From: Mycolicibacterium aromaticivorans JS19b1 = JCM 16368
GTDB lineage: Bacteria; Actinomycetota; Actinomycetes; Mycobacteriales; Mycobacteriaceae
Length of the DNA stretch: 64,000 nt
Direction of reading: 5' to 3'
Assembly: GCF_000559085.1 (NCBI RefSeq)
Contig: NZ_JALN02000001.1
Location: forward strand, 4,340,001 to 4,404,000
Under the pieces are notes generated by a model. It was not told the origin of the DNA. It made no database searches and was given only the letters and a program-made list of their open reading frames with translations. Both the position numbers and the translations under genes were made by a program. Below, piece by piece: positions 18,588-27,465 of this stretch. Position 1 is the stretch's first letter; each line of letters begins with the position of its first letter.

Positions 18588-19679
18588 ATGGGTGAGCGCG
18601 AGTTCGCCATCGCTACCGCAGTGCTACGCGCGACCGGCTATTTGAATGCAATCCGCATCTTCATCGGGGTGGCGTGTATCAGCCTGGGGCTGCTGAGCTC
18701 TCTGGAGCAGATTCAATCCATCCAGCCGCTGGGACCGCACGGCCTGTTGGCGCGTGGTGTTCACCTGCTTCTGCTGTTGTCGGCCCTGCTCATCGGTGGT
18801 CTGTGGCTGGCCCGGCCGTGGCCGGGGTATCAGCGGGCGGTCGCGTTCGCCGTCTGGGGTGATGTCGCGCTCGCGGTGTCTGGTGCCACGCTTGCCGCGC
18901 CCGAGGCGCGGTTGGCGGCCACCGTCTACATGTGCCTGATCGGTGTGTTCGCCGCCGTGCTGCTGGGGTATCGGGTGCTGTTCCTGCACTGCGGTTTCGC
19001 GACCGCGACAATTCTGGCCTTCACATGGGTGGGGGTGCAGTTCGACGGGGGGCGGCCCGCCGAGCTCTCGCTGTACTTCATGCCCGCGCTGACGACCGTG
19101 GTCGTGATGCCGGCGATCGCGGCGATGGTCATCGAGGGCACCCGCCGCAGTCTCAGCGCCACTGCGTATGCGGCCAACCGTGATTCGCTGACCGGGCTGC
19201 TGAACCGGCGGGGTCTCTACGCCGAGACCGGCACCACGTGGGCTCGGAGTCCGCGCGGTTCGGTGCTTGCCGTCGTGGTGATCGACCTCGACGGGTTCAA
19301 ACGGCTCAACGACGACCACGGGCACGGCACCGGTGATGCCACGCTGCAAGTAGTGGCCGCGCAGCTGACGAAGCTGATCCGCACCCGCGATATCGCCGCA
19401 CGGATTGGCGGTGACGAATTCGTGCTCGTGGCAAGCCTTTTGGACGATCACGACCTGGACAGTTTCGTCAGGCGGGTGCAGGCGCTGAGGTTGCGTGATC
19501 CGAGAGGGCTGTTTCTCAGTTTCAGCGTCGGGATCACTTGGGAGCACGTCGACGGTGTAGTCGATCTCGACTCGATTCTGCATCGCGCCGACGACGCGAT
19601 GTACCGCGCGAAGCGGGTCGGTGGCGGCACCGTCGTGGTGGTTGAACCGCCGGGCGCCGAGGAGCAGGCCGCGGTTTAA
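18588..19679 (+). CDS. Membrane-bound diguanylate cyclase (GGDEF)
   Basis: 363 aa. The N-terminal half (about 1-175) holds five or six hydrophobic segments. A GGDEF domain follows, starting at NRDSLTGLLNRRGLY, with the intact catalytic motif GGDEF at about 273-277 and a canonical inhibitory I-site RTRD five residues before it. It should make cyclic-di-GMP and be feedback-inhibited by it. There is no EAL domain or known sensor fold; the membrane part may sense an unknown signal. Its stop overlaps the 3' end of the convergent sigma-factor gene by 4 bp. Confidence 0.9.
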   Translation: MGEREFAIATAVLRATGYLNAIRIFIGVACISLGLLSSLEQIQSIQPLGPHGLLARGVHLLLLLSALLIGGLWLARPWPGYQRAVAFAVWGDVALAVSGATLAAPEARLAATVYMCLIGVFAAVLLGYRVLFLHCGFATATILAFTWVGVQFDGGRPAELSLYFMPALTTVVVMPAIAAMVIEGTRRSLSATAYAANRDSLTGLLNRRGLYAETGTTWARSPRGSVLAVVVIDLDGFKRLNDDHGHGTGDATLQVVAAQLTKLIRTRDIAARIGGDEFVLVASLLDDHDLDSFVRRVQALRLRDPRGLFLSFSVGITWEHVDGVVDLDSILHRADDAMYRAKRVGGGTVVVVEPPGAEEQAAV

Positions 19680-20524
19680 CCCCGCGTCGCGGCGCCCTCT
19701 CGGCGGCGCACGCCGGCCAGCACGTCGGGCTCGGCGCGGAACTGAAGACGGCGTACCCGCCCGTCCTCGATGACGAAGTCAAACGCGACCTTGACCTCAC
19801 CGCGGTGAATCCAGGCCGACCCGGGCCGGTCCTCGACGAAGACCGGAAACGCGGCGGCGGCGGCGCCGTTGAAGAAGCGGGCCACCTCGGCGCGGCCCTC
19901 CATGTGGGCCGGTGTGCCGAGGGCGGCCGCCGCGGCGTCCGCGGAGACCGTCACGTCGGGTGCGAGCAGTTGCAGCAGCCGGGTGAAGTCACCCTCGCGC
20001 GCCGCGGTCATGAACGCATCGACGACCTCCCAGTCGGCGAGGGCGTCCTCGGGGGATGCCGGGCGCACCTTGGCTCGCGCCCGAGACGCCAGCTTGCGGG
20101 CGGCGACGGGGGTGGTGTCGAGCATCGATGCGATCAGCTCGAAGTCCACGCCGAAGCTGTCATGCAGGACGAAGGACACCCGTTCGACGGGTGTCAGCCG
20201 GTCGAGCACTACTTGTAGCGCGATGCCGACGGTGTCGGCCAGCACCACGTCGTCGGCGGGGTCGGGTGCGGTCTCCTCGACCTCGATCGACTCGGTCGGC
20301 ACCGGTGTGCGGGCTCGCAGCCGGTCGAGGCACAGCCGAGAGGTCACGGTGGTGAGCCAGCCCGCAAGGTTGTCGATCGGTTCGTCGGTGGCATGCAACC
20401 TTAGCCACGCCTGTTGGACGACGTCCTGGGCTGCGTCGGCGTCGCCCAGAATCCGCCCCGCGATGCGCTGCAAGCGCGGGCGCTCGGCCTCGAAGCCGTC
20501 GTGCAGCTGATCATCACTCACCAT
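19676..20524 (-). CDS. ECF RNA polymerase sigma factor with SnoaL-like C-terminal domain (SigJ-like)
   Basis: 282 aa. Sigma region 2 at about 12-75 (GRILGDADAAQDVVQQAWLRLHA...LAGWLTTVTSRLCLDRLR), region 4 at about 105-155 (PVERVSFVLHDSFGVDFELIASML...VAARKLASRARAK), then a SnoaL/NTF2-like domain (about 170-280), as in the SigJ/ECF41-type sigma factors where that domain modulates activity in place of an anti-sigma factor. No anti-sigma gene is adjacent. ATG 20524 is chosen; the frame extends upstream but without homology. Confidence 0.88.
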   Translation of the reverse strand: MVSDDQLHDGFEAERPRLQRIAGRILGDADAAQDVVQQAWLRLHATDEPIDNLAGWLTTVTSRLCLDRLRARTPVPTESIEVEETAPDPADDVVLADTVGIALQVVLDRLTPVERVSFVLHDSFGVDFELIASMLDTTPVAARKLASRARAKVRPASPEDALADWEVVDAFMTAAREGDFTRLLQLLAPDVTVSADAAAAALGTPAHMEGRAEVARFFNGAAAAAFPVFVEDRPGSAWIHRGEVKVAFDFVIEDGRVRRLQFRAEPDVLAGVRRREGAATRG

Positions 20525-20610
20525 GGCGGTCACACTTTCGTCGTCGGTCGCGTCAACATCTTGACGCGCCCGGACGACCGGGTGTGACATCGACAGGAGG
20601 AGTTGGCCCC

Positions 20611-20847
20611 GTGAAGACCATGACCTGCCAAGACCTGGGTGGCCCATGCGGTTTCGAGCACCGCGGTGACACCGCCGACGACATCATCAAGGCGCAGGAC
20701 CAGCACCTCAAGGATGTGGTCTCCGGTGGCGACGACTCCCATGTGCCCGCGCGCGAGGACATGAAGGGCCGCTGGCGTCACCCCATCAAGTCGATGGGGT
20801 GGTACAACGACGTCAAGAAGCGGTTCGCGGAACTGCCGGAGAACTGA
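20611..20847 (+). CDS. DUF1059 small protein
   Basis: 78 aa. TCQDLGGPCGFEHRGDTADDIIKAQDQH is the DUF1059 signature: two Cys in a CxxxxxxC arrangement, followed by a helix that ends in HL. A strong AGGAGGAG ribosome site stands 8 nt before GTG 20611, which decides this start over the GTG at 20584. Function unknown; divergent from the sigma factor with 86 bp between starts. Confidence 0.85.
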   Translation: MKTMTCQDLGGPCGFEHRGDTADDIIKAQDQHLKDVVSGGDDSHVPAREDMKGRWRHPIKSMGWYNDVKKRFAELPEN

Positions 20848-20862
20848 GCCGGCGATAGGTCC

Positions 20863-21489
20863 TCAGAACCACAGGGGGGATCTGACCAAGTACGCGAAAA
20901 TGTAGAGCGCTAACGGGATTTCGACGGGAAGCGCGACGACGAACACGACCGCGATGACGGCGCTGCCGACGCCGGCGGCCACCGTCTCGATGGCGCGTGC
21001 AACGGTGTTGGCTGCGCTGATGACGGCCCCCGAGACGGCGTGTTCGACGCTGTGGACCGCACGAACGACGTTGAAGTGCTGGATATCGCTGCCCAGCATG
21101 ACGATACGTCCGAGCAGGTCAGTGATGTTCGGGACCGCACTTGCGTGAGCGGTCGGCGGGGCGCTGGTGGTCGTCGTGGGCAGGGTGACCGCTGCCACCG
21201 GCCTGGGCTTGGGGTCGGCGACGCCTGCCACGGTGCTCGCAGCCAACACGGTCGCCGACGTCTTCGGACGCGGCGAACTCTGGGCGGCGGGACGGGTCGA
21301 ATGACTCGCCGAGACATGGTGTCGCGCTGAGGTGCCGGCACCTGCGTCGGCGCTTGCCGTTGCTGAACACGCCAGCGCTGCCGCACCGATACCGATCGTC
21401 AGCGCACCCGCGCCCAACCACGCCGAAAAACCAACCACAGCAACCCCCCATGTGCCGAACCTGCCTGCGCGTCCAGAATACGAGGACAT
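20863..21489 (-). CDS. Exported or membrane hypothetical protein
   Basis: 208 aa. N-terminal hydrophobic stretch (WGVAVVGFSAWLGAGALTIG, about 12-31) ending in ...SATASADAG looks like a mycobacterial signal peptide. A Ser/Ala/Pro-rich low-complexity region (about 55-100) follows, then a helical domain and a C-terminal hydrophobic segment (IAVVFVVALPVEIPLALYIF). ATG 21489 has GAGG 5 nt upstream and is preferred to the frame's earlier start. I do not recognise a functional family; the N-terminus resembles those on large mycobacterial surface proteins. Confidence 0.65.
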   Translation of the reverse strand: MSSYSGRAGRFGTWGVAVVGFSAWLGAGALTIGIGAAALACSATASADAGAGTSARHHVSASHSTRPAAQSSPRPKTSATVLAASTVAGVADPKPRPVAAVTLPTTTTSAPPTAHASAVPNITDLLGRIVMLGSDIQHFNVVRAVHSVEHAVSGAVISAANTVARAIETVAAGVGSAVIAVVFVVALPVEIPLALYIFAYLVRSPLWF

Positions 21490-21564
21490 GGTGGCCTCGG
21501 ACAGCAAATTTGCGTGCTGGTCGAGGTGTGTCGGTGGTGCCGCCTCACAGTGGTCGCCGCAGGC

Positions 21565-22467
21565 TCACTTTTCGAGAGTGAACTGGTTGATGTCGATCGA
21601 TCCGTTGCGGAACAGGTCGGCACAGCCGGTGAGGTACTTCATGAATCGGTCGTACACCTGCTGCGACTGCACCTCGATGGCCCTGTCGCGGTTGGCCGCC
21701 AAGTTGGCCGCCCAACTCTCCAGCGTCAGAACATAGTGCGGCTGCAGGGAATGGGTGCGGGTCAAGGTGAATCCGGTCTTGGCCACGTGTTCTTCGATCA
21801 GGGCGGCCGAGGGCAACTGGCCGCCCGGGAATATCTCGGTGACGATGAATTTGATGAACCGGCACATCTCGAAGGTCAGCGGCAAGCCTCGCCGGTGCAT
21901 CTCATACGGGTGGAACCCACAGATGGTGTGCAGCAACATCACACCGTCGTCGGGCAGCGCGTCGTAGGTCTTCTCGAAAAACGCGCCGTACTTGCGGTGG
22001 CCGTAGTGCTCCATGGATCCGATGGAGATGATGCGGTCGACCTTCTCGTCGAAGTCCTCCCACCCTTGCAGCCGCACGTCGAAAGCGCGTCGGGTGGGGA
22101 TGCGGGCCAGCCGAGCCTCCGCGGCGTCACGCTGAGTCCGGCTCAGCGTGAGCCCGATGACGTTGACGTCGTAGCGCTCGATGGCCCGCTGCATGCCGGC
22201 CCCCCAACCGCAACCCACGTCGAGCAGAGTCATGCCGGGCTCCAGCCGCAGCTTGGACAGCGCCAGGTCGAACTTGGCGATCTGCGCCTCGTCGGTGGTC
22301 ATGCCGGCGCGCTCGTAGTACCCGCAGGTATAGCCCATGGTCGGGCCGAGGAAGAGGGCATAGAACTCGTCGGAGATGTCGTAGATCGACTGCATCAGGT
22401 CGAAATCGGCTTCGAGCGCAGTCACGGCGACACCCCCCAGGCTTGAGTTTGCTGACACGTTTGCCAC
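21565..22467 (-). CDS. Mycolic-acid/cyclopropane-type fatty acid methyltransferase
   Basis: 300 aa SAM-dependent methyltransferase of the CmaA/MmaA/UmaA family. These modify double bonds or substituents on mycolic or other long-chain fatty acids. N-terminal YDISDEFYALFLGPTMGYTCGYY is the family's substrate-entry helix; LLDVGCGWGAGM (about 80-91) is the SAM-binding loop; ISIGSMEHYGHRKYGAFF carries the His/Tyr that binds the bicarbonate base; and GGQLPSAALIEEH follows. The start is GTG 22467. Monocistronic; the precise modification (cyclopropane, methoxy, methyl branch) is not determinable. Confidence 0.9.
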   Translation of the reverse strand: MANVSANSSLGGVAVTALEADFDLMQSIYDISDEFYALFLGPTMGYTCGYYERAGMTTDEAQIAKFDLALSKLRLEPGMTLLDVGCGWGAGMQRAIERYDVNVIGLTLSRTQRDAAEARLARIPTRRAFDVRLQGWEDFDEKVDRIISIGSMEHYGHRKYGAFFEKTYDALPDDGVMLLHTICGFHPYEMHRRGLPLTFEMCRFIKFIVTEIFPGGQLPSAALIEEHVAKTGFTLTRTHSLQPHYVLTLESWAANLAANRDRAIEVQSQQVYDRFMKYLTGCADLFRNGSIDINQFTLEK

Positions 22468-22704
22468 TCAGCGTAGATGAAAGCTCCCGAGCACGCTCGG
22501 TCTTAGGGGGCGCTGGAATCCGTGTCGACTGCTAGCTAGTCTGTCGACTTAGCCAGATGCCGGATGTCGGTTGCTGTGCCGCGGGCCCGCGCCGGCCCGC
22601 CATCCAATGCCCGCGGGACGGTTTCTGTACCGTCCAGACCTTGGAACTATCGGCTCGTCGATCCCGACTATGGGTTGGTATGCGGGACGGCATGAAGGGA
22701 CGGC

Positions 22705-23190
22705 GTGGAAGATTCGCGGACGGAATCGTTACGACATGCGCTTGCCGGAGTAGAAGGCCGTGTCCTGGACGAAGTCTGGATTCACAGACAGCGGCGGGTG
22801 GGTTACGCCGCATTGACGATCCTGCTTCTGGTCTCGATCATGCTGTGGTGCTACGGCTCGGTCGGAGACGTATCTGTACCCCGGTTCAACCGGGTGCCCG
22901 CGATCAGCACTTCCGCGCTGGCCATTGCCGCCGGGACATCCGCGCTGGCATTGAGCGTGCGGCGCTTCCGATGGTGCTGCGCGGCGGCCTACACCTGTGG
23001 CCTCTCGACGGCCATCGGCACCGGTGCTTTGTGGTGGGTGCGTACGGGACGTCCGGAGGCGCCCATGGCGTGGCTGATAATCGCGGATGTCGCCGTGGGG
23101 CTGCTGACAGCTTGCTGGCTGTCGGTCATCGTGAAGCCGATCGAACTATCGCAGCCCCAGATGCGCGCCTACCTCGGTGTTGACAGCTGA
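22705..23190 (+). CDS. Hypothetical integral membrane protein
   Basis: 161 aa; a charged N-terminal helix (about 1-28) and four hydrophobic segments (about 30-50, 62-80, 90-108, 122-142). No motif I recognise. GTG 22705. The 237 bp upstream hold no gene; a partly self-complementary GTCGAC...GTCGAC stretch (22524-22549) is the only structure I see there. Confidence 0.6.
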   Translation: MEDSRTESLRHALAGVEGRVLDEVWIHRQRRVGYAALTILLLVSIMLWCYGSVGDVSVPRFNRVPAISTSALAIAAGTSALALSVRRFRWCCAAAYTCGLSTAIGTGALWWVRTGRPEAPMAWLIIADVAVGLLTACWLSVIVKPIELSQPQMRAYLGVDS

Positions 23191-23389
23191 TCAACGTCGA
23201 AGCTTGCAGCGTACGAGGGCTCCTCGCCCGGAAAGCCCGTCCAAATCCGGTGCAAAGATTGGACGATTTGAATCCGAACCGGAATAGCCTCTTGGATTTG
23301 ATCACAACCGCGAAAGTCGCTGTACCGAAAGAGAACTCGCTGTGGTACCGAGAAGTAGCAGCAAGTGGGGCGGCACGGCAGGAGCGGTG

Positions 23390-23740
23390 TTATTGACGCC
23401 CTCGACCGCCTGGCGGTCCTTCGCCGATCTTGGCCCCTGGATGCACGCGAGTGCATGAGCGCCCGTGCAACGTCCCGTCGATCACGGACCCACGCATGAC
23501 CGCGAGGCCACCGCCCTCATTGATGGCATCGCCTCGGCAGCAGCCGCGGTGCTTGGCCACGCCGCCCGGCTCCACCACCAGTCGTTCCACCATGCCGATG
23601 ATCACGGCGTAGCCGCGGGAAGCGATGGTGAGCGTGCCGCCGACGTAGCCAACCAGCAGGAGCTTCCCGCCGTCACTTACGCGGACGTCACCGCTGGTAC
23701 TGCCGACCTGGACGCGGGGGCCGGAAATGACCGTGGTCAT
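23390..23740 (-). CDS. Small beta-helix-like hypothetical protein
   Basis: 116 aa made of short hydrophobic/glycine repeats (VGSTSGDVRVSDGGKLLLVG, then GGTLTIASRGYAVIIG, and ...VVEPGGVAKHRG), a pattern seen in small parallel-beta-helix (bactofilin-like) proteins. The last ~40 residues (Cys, Arg, Gly-rich) lose the pattern and may be frame-degraded, which fits the decayed DNA next door. No function can be assigned. Confidence 0.5.
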   Translation of the reverse strand: MTTVISGPRVQVGSTSGDVRVSDGGKLLLVGYVGGTLTIASRGYAVIIGMVERLVVEPGGVAKHRGCCRGDAINEGGGLAVMRGSVIDGTLHGRSCTRVHPGAKIGEGPPGGRGRQ

Positions 23741-23795
23741 AGTGTCGACGATACGGTGTCGAATAAACCTCAGCGTTCAGTGCATCGGGATCCGA

Positions 23796-24132
23796 AGCCC
23801 GCCATCGGCGATGTCCGCTACGGTTCGTTCGATAAGTTCCGCGCCCAATTCACCGCGGCCGCCAATGGTTTGCAGGGTTCCGGTTGGGCTGTGCGGGCTA
23901 CGACACTCTTGGCGACAAGCTGCTGACCTTCCAACTCTACGATCAGCAGGCCGATGTCCGGTTCGGCATCATCCCGCTGCTGCAGGTCGATATGTGGGAG
24001 CACGCCTACTATCTGCAGCACAAGAACATCAAAGCCGGCTACGTGAAAGCGTTTTGGATGTCGTCAATTGGGCTGACGTCCGGAGCCGGTTCGCTGCGGC
24101 GGCGCCCAAGACCGCGGGCCTGATCTTCTAAA
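23796..24132 (+). pseudogene. Remnant of Fe/Mn superoxide dismutase (sodA), frameshifted, 5' truncated
   Basis: Three frame pieces together spell the C-terminal half of a mycobacterial Sod[10 protein letters not shown]...LQGSGWA is in one frame up to about 23893. [16 protein letters not shown]...[21 protein letters not shown]...KAFW is in the next frame up to about 24054. [24 protein letters not shown] plus a stop is in the third, ending at 24132. The metal ligands of the C-terminal part ([10 protein letters not shown]) are present, but the N-terminal domain with the first two His ligands is absent and two frameshifts break the frame. A clear pseudogene. Confidence 0.85.
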
Positions 24133-24179
24133 CTGCCCCGTTTGTCTGATGGCCGACGACGACAACTGCGTCGACGGCG

Positions 24180-24279
24180 GATCGGTGGCGATGCGCACCG
24201 CGTGCGCTGACGCAGTGGGTGCACCGGCGAGAGCGGTGATCGAGAGTGCCGCAAGGACCGCCGCCGCCGTCGACTTCAT
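24180..24279 (-). pseudogene. Truncated CopC-like copper protein (5' end only)
   Basis: Signal peptide (MKSTAAAVLAALSITALAGA...ASA) followed by the first mature residues HAVRIATDP, typical of CopC, where the N-terminal His is a copper ligand. After that the reading continues in unrelated sequence and stops at 24064. The start overlaps the ycnI stop (ATGA), the usual ycnI-copC operon arrangement. The rest of copC has been lost at the junction with the sodA remnant (between 24133 and about 24180). Confidence 0.7.
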
Positions 24280-24968
24280 GACCGTCGCCGTGTCACCAAG
24301 GTGAGGACCACACTGGCGGCCGCGATGACGAGCGCGGCTCCGGCCAACCAGCGCGAGGTGTTGTCCGACGTAGGCGCCGGCGCCGTCGGTGATGCAACGG
24401 GGGTGGGACTGGCCGACACCGTTGGAGACGGCTTATCTGCGGGAGACTTCGGCTCCGACCCCAAAGCCAGTGTGGGAGCTGGGTGTTCGGGTTCGGCGCC
24501 GCCGGGCGGGTTGGCCTGATCCCAGCGCACGATGGTGCCGTCGCCGTAGGTCTGGGTGGTGGGGAAGCTTGCGCTGTCGCCGGTGGGGAGCATAACTGCT
24601 ACGCGGAACAGGGCGAACTGGTCGGGCGGTATCCCGGCGCCGGGTGCTGCGGTCCAGGTGATGGATTTGACGGTGCCCGCCGCCACGTTGCGGTCCAGGC
24701 GGGCGGTCCACCCCGGGATCTGTTCGGCGCTGACCTCGGTCAGGTCGGGAAGGGCAACGGTGACCTCGGTCGTGGCTGCTCCCTTCTCAGATTCGTTGGG
24801 CACTGAAAATGTCAGGATCGCGTCCCCGCCCGGGTTGGTGTGGTCGGCGTCGACGTGAACGTGTGCCCACGCGGGTGCCGCAGCCAGCGCGGCGATGGCG
24901 CCGAGTGTTGACACACCAGCGATCACACGTGCTGCCTTGCCGGTCGTGCTGTTGCTGCTGTTCCTCAT
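24276..24968 (-). CDS. YcnI-family (DUF1775) copper-binding membrane protein
   Basis: 230 aa. Signal peptide with the mature protein beginning at AHVHVDADHTNPGGDAILTFSVPNE; the N-terminal His and the conserved Trp (GWTARLD) are the copper ligands known for this family. A Pro/Ser-rich stalk (about 165-200) and a C-terminal transmembrane anchor (WLAGAALVIAAASVVLTLV) follow. It is an extracytoplasmic, membrane-tethered copper chaperone or sensor, normally partnered by CopC/CopD proteins; here copC downstream is truncated. Confidence 0.88.
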   Translation of the reverse strand: MRNSSNSTTGKAARVIAGVSTLGAIAALAAAPAWAHVHVDADHTNPGGDAILTFSVPNESEKGAATTEVTVALPDLTEVSAEQIPGWTARLDRNVAAGTVKSITWTAAPGAGIPPDQFALFRVAVMLPTGDSASFPTTQTYGDGTIVRWDQANPPGGAEPEHPAPTLALGSEPKSPADKPSPTVSASPTPVASPTAPAPTSDNTSRWLAGAALVIAAASVVLTLVTRRRS

Positions 24969-25079
24969 TGCGGTGCGCTGGCCTTTCCCTGGGACAGTGA
25001 GAGTTTGATATCCCGGTTCAATAGTCGGCGCACTACCTCGCGCAGTTCCCTAGGAGTCTGCTGTGTGCTATCGCGAGGC

Positions 25080-25218
25080 GGCGTATGTCGGATATGTTGC
25101 TGTCGTTCAATGCGAGCGGTTGCGGAAACCGGTGTCATTCCGGTGCGGTCGCGCCACTGTGTCCGACGGAGCCGAGAAATTCTCGCCGCCGAAGGGAGCC
25201 AGACCCGGCCACTCGCGC
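25080..25218 (+). ncRNA. Cobalamin (B12/AdoCbl) riboswitch
   Basis: Upstream of the NicT-type transporter. Contains the conserved core in order: GCGGAAACCGGTG (25131 on), ATTCCGGTGCGG, the B12-box-like CGCCACTGTG (25154 on) and the 3' closing AGCCAGACC (25197 on). Spacing and order match cobalamin riboswitches. Together with the transporter this implies repression of cobalt uptake when cobalamin is plentiful. The outer boundaries are approximate. Confidence 0.8.
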
Positions 25219-25257
25219 TTCGCCACGACGGGGCGCAGTTCCCTTGAAGGATGACTC

Positions 25258-26376
25258 ATGCCGGAAGATCTTCCAGCCGCCACGCCGAACGCTCTTCGAC
25301 GGCTCGTCGCCGTCTGGACCAAACGGGATTGGGTACAGGTCGGTGCTCTCCTCGCGGTGATTGCAACGCTGCATATAGTCGGTTTCGGCACGTTGCTCAT
25401 GTTTGTCGCCCCCAACCACTACCAGGTCGGGGCCGAGGTTTTCGGAGTCGGACTGGGCGTGACCGCCTACACCTTCGGTCTGCGCCACGCCTTCGACGCC
25501 GATCACATCGCAGCCATCGACAACACCACCCGAAAACTGATGGCTGACGGCAGCAAGCCGAAATCGGTCGGGTTCTGGTTCGCCATGGGGCACTCGGCAA
25601 TGGTCCTCGTGATGGCGGTGCTGGTGATCGCGGGAACCAAAGCCGTCAGCACGCTACTCGATGAAGAGTCGCCGGTGCGTCGGGCATTGGGCCTGGGTGG
25701 GACGCTGGCATCGGGTGGGTTTCTCTACCTCATCGCCGCTATCAACATCGTCGCGCTGATGGGGATCTGGCGAGTGTTCGTCGCGCTGCGCAACGGCACG
25801 TTCGACGAGCGTGAACTCGAAGGAGCACTGGACAACCGCGGGTTCCTGGCCCGGGTCTTGCGCCCGATCATGAAGAGAATCAAGCGGCCGACCGGGATGT
25901 TCCCGGTCGGTCTGCTCTTCGGGCTGGGCTTTGACACCGCCACCGAGGTAGCGCTTCTCGCCTTGGCCGGCTCGGGCGCCGCCGCCGGCCTGCCCTGGTA
26001 TGCCGTGCTCGTGTTGCCGGTGCTGTTCGCCGCCGGCATGAGCGCGATGGACACCGCGGACGGCCTGTTCATGACCGTGGCTTACGACTGGGCCTTCGCC
26101 AACCCGATTCGCAAGATCTACTACAACTTCACGATCACCGGTCTATCGGTCGCGGTGGCCCTGTTCATCGGCACGATCGAACTGGTGTCGGTGCTCCATG
26201 ACGACCTCGGTCTGATCGACCCGGTGACCACATGGATCAGCTCCATCAATCTCAACAATGCCGGCTTCGCGATCGTCGGATTGTTTGCGGTCACGTGGTT
26301 GTGCGCCGTCACTTACTGGAAGGTTTCAGGAGTCGAAAAGCGTTGGCAGAGCGCTGCTTCTAGCAATGTTCTGTGA
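25258..26376 (+). CDS. NicT/HoxN-type cobalt/nickel permease
   Basis: 372 aa, eight hydrophobic segments. The signature HAFDADHIAAIDNTTR (about 78-93) in helix II plus FGLGFDTATEVALLAL and AAGMSAMDTADGLFM are diagnostic of the NiCoT family. The cobalamin riboswitch directly upstream argues that cobalt is the physiological substrate. GAAGGA stands 7 nt before ATG 25258. The next gene is convergent. Confidence 0.93.
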   Translation: MPEDLPAATPNALRRLVAVWTKRDWVQVGALLAVIATLHIVGFGTLLMFVAPNHYQVGAEVFGVGLGVTAYTFGLRHAFDADHIAAIDNTTRKLMADGSKPKSVGFWFAMGHSAMVLVMAVLVIAGTKAVSTLLDEESPVRRALGLGGTLASGGFLYLIAAINIVALMGIWRVFVALRNGTFDERELEGALDNRGFLARVLRPIMKRIKRPTGMFPVGLLFGLGFDTATEVALLALAGSGAAAGLPWYAVLVLPVLFAAGMSAMDTADGLFMTVAYDWAFANPIRKIYYNFTITGLSVAVALFIGTIELVSVLHDDLGLIDPVTTWISSINLNNAGFAIVGLFAVTWLCAVTYWKVSGVEKRWQSAASSNVL

Positions 26377-26379
26377 CAC

Positions 26380-26416
26380 TCTTATCGGTATCTGGGGCGG
26401 CTTGTGGGCGATAAGA
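26380..26416. terminator. Inverted repeat between convergent nicT-like gene and uppP
   Basis: Arms TCTTATCG and CGATAAGA (8 bp, perfect) around a 21-base loop in the 75-bp convergent gap. Position and symmetry suit a bidirectional terminator; there is no T-run. Confidence 0.35.
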
Positions 26417-26451
26417 AGTCTGGAGGCGGTCGGCCACGCGCGGCGCCGAGG

Positions 26452-27378
26452 TCACCCGATGGTCAGCCATAGCAAGCTTGCGGTCCCGGCCAGTACGCAA
26501 TAGATAGCGAACGGTGTGAGAGTGCGAGTTTCGAAGTACCGAGTCAGAAATCGCACCGCAAAGTAGGCCGAGACAAATGAGGCAAGGCTCCCGAGCAAAA
26601 CCTGGCCGTGAATGCCGTTGCCCAGAGGACCGAACAAATCAGGGATCTTCAGCAGGCCGGCAGCCAAGATTATCGGTGTCGCCAGAAGGAAGGAGAACCG
26701 CGCCGCTTCCTCGTGGGACAGTCCGCGCGCCATGCCGGCGACCATGGTGACGCCCGAGCGACTGATGCCGGGCAGCAGTGCCAGAATTTGGGCGCAGCCG
26801 ACGAGAACGCCGTGCGGTAGTGAAAGTTGGGCGAGCCGATCGTCTACAGCGTTGCCCAGCGAACCGGATTCCCGCTGACCGGCGGAGTCGGCGGAGTTGA
26901 CGGACGCCAAAGCTGGTGTGCGGCGCCGAATCATCTCGCCGCCGTACAGCACCAGGCCGTTGAGTATCAGAAAGACTGCGGCCGGAACAGGTTTACCCAG
27001 CGTTGTGCGGAACACATGCTCGAGCGCAAGACCTGATAACCCCACGGGAATTGTTGCGAGCACGATCAACCATGCCAGCCGCTCCGCCGGAGTCTGGATT
27101 CGGCGGTAGCGCACAGACGTGACGAACCCCGACACGATGCGGACCCAGTCACGCCAGAAGAAGACCAGCAGGGCTGCGGCCGTAGCCACATGTAGACCGA
27201 CAATGAAGGCTAGGTAAGGCGATTCGGGGGTCGAGACATTGAGGTCGGCCGCCCACCTCCCACCGATAATTGCCGGCAGGAGGACCGAGTGACCGAGGCT
27301 GGAAACCGGGAACAGTTCGGTGACGCCTTGAAGTGCACCGACTATCAACGCTTCGGCATAGCTCAGGTGTGAACTCAT
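26452..27378 (-). CDS. uppP: Undecaprenyl-diphosphatase UppP/BacA
   Basis: 308 aa, about eight membrane helices. It hydrolyses undecaprenyl (decaprenyl) pyrophosphate to recycle the lipid carrier for peptidoglycan and arabinogalactan synthesis. Motifs: ALQGVTELFPVSSLGHSVL (about 15-33; Glu and Ser/His active-site loop) and LLPGISRSGVTMVAGM (about 197-212; Arg/Ser loop). An insert around residues 150-185 is charged and Ser-rich. Divergent from the PAP2 phosphatase across a 168-bp gap that carries a TCTCAG direct repeat. Confidence 0.93.
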   Translation of the reverse strand: MSSHLSYAEALIVGALQGVTELFPVSSLGHSVLLPAIIGGRWAADLNVSTPESPYLAFIVGLHVATAAALLVFFWRDWVRIVSGFVTSVRYRRIQTPAERLAWLIVLATIPVGLSGLALEHVFRTTLGKPVPAAVFLILNGLVLYGGEMIRRRTPALASVNSADSAGQRESGSLGNAVDDRLAQLSLPHGVLVGCAQILALLPGISRSGVTMVAGMARGLSHEEAARFSFLLATPIILAAGLLKIPDLFGPLGNGIHGQVLLGSLASFVSAYFAVRFLTRYFETRTLTPFAIYCVLAGTASLLWLTIG

Positions 27379-27465
27379 GGAGATGGTTACTTTCGCGTCG
27401 GCAGACTGGGTCGGTGGCTAGTCCATGGCGCACATTACCGCGACGCTGCACGCCGAGCCCAAACC

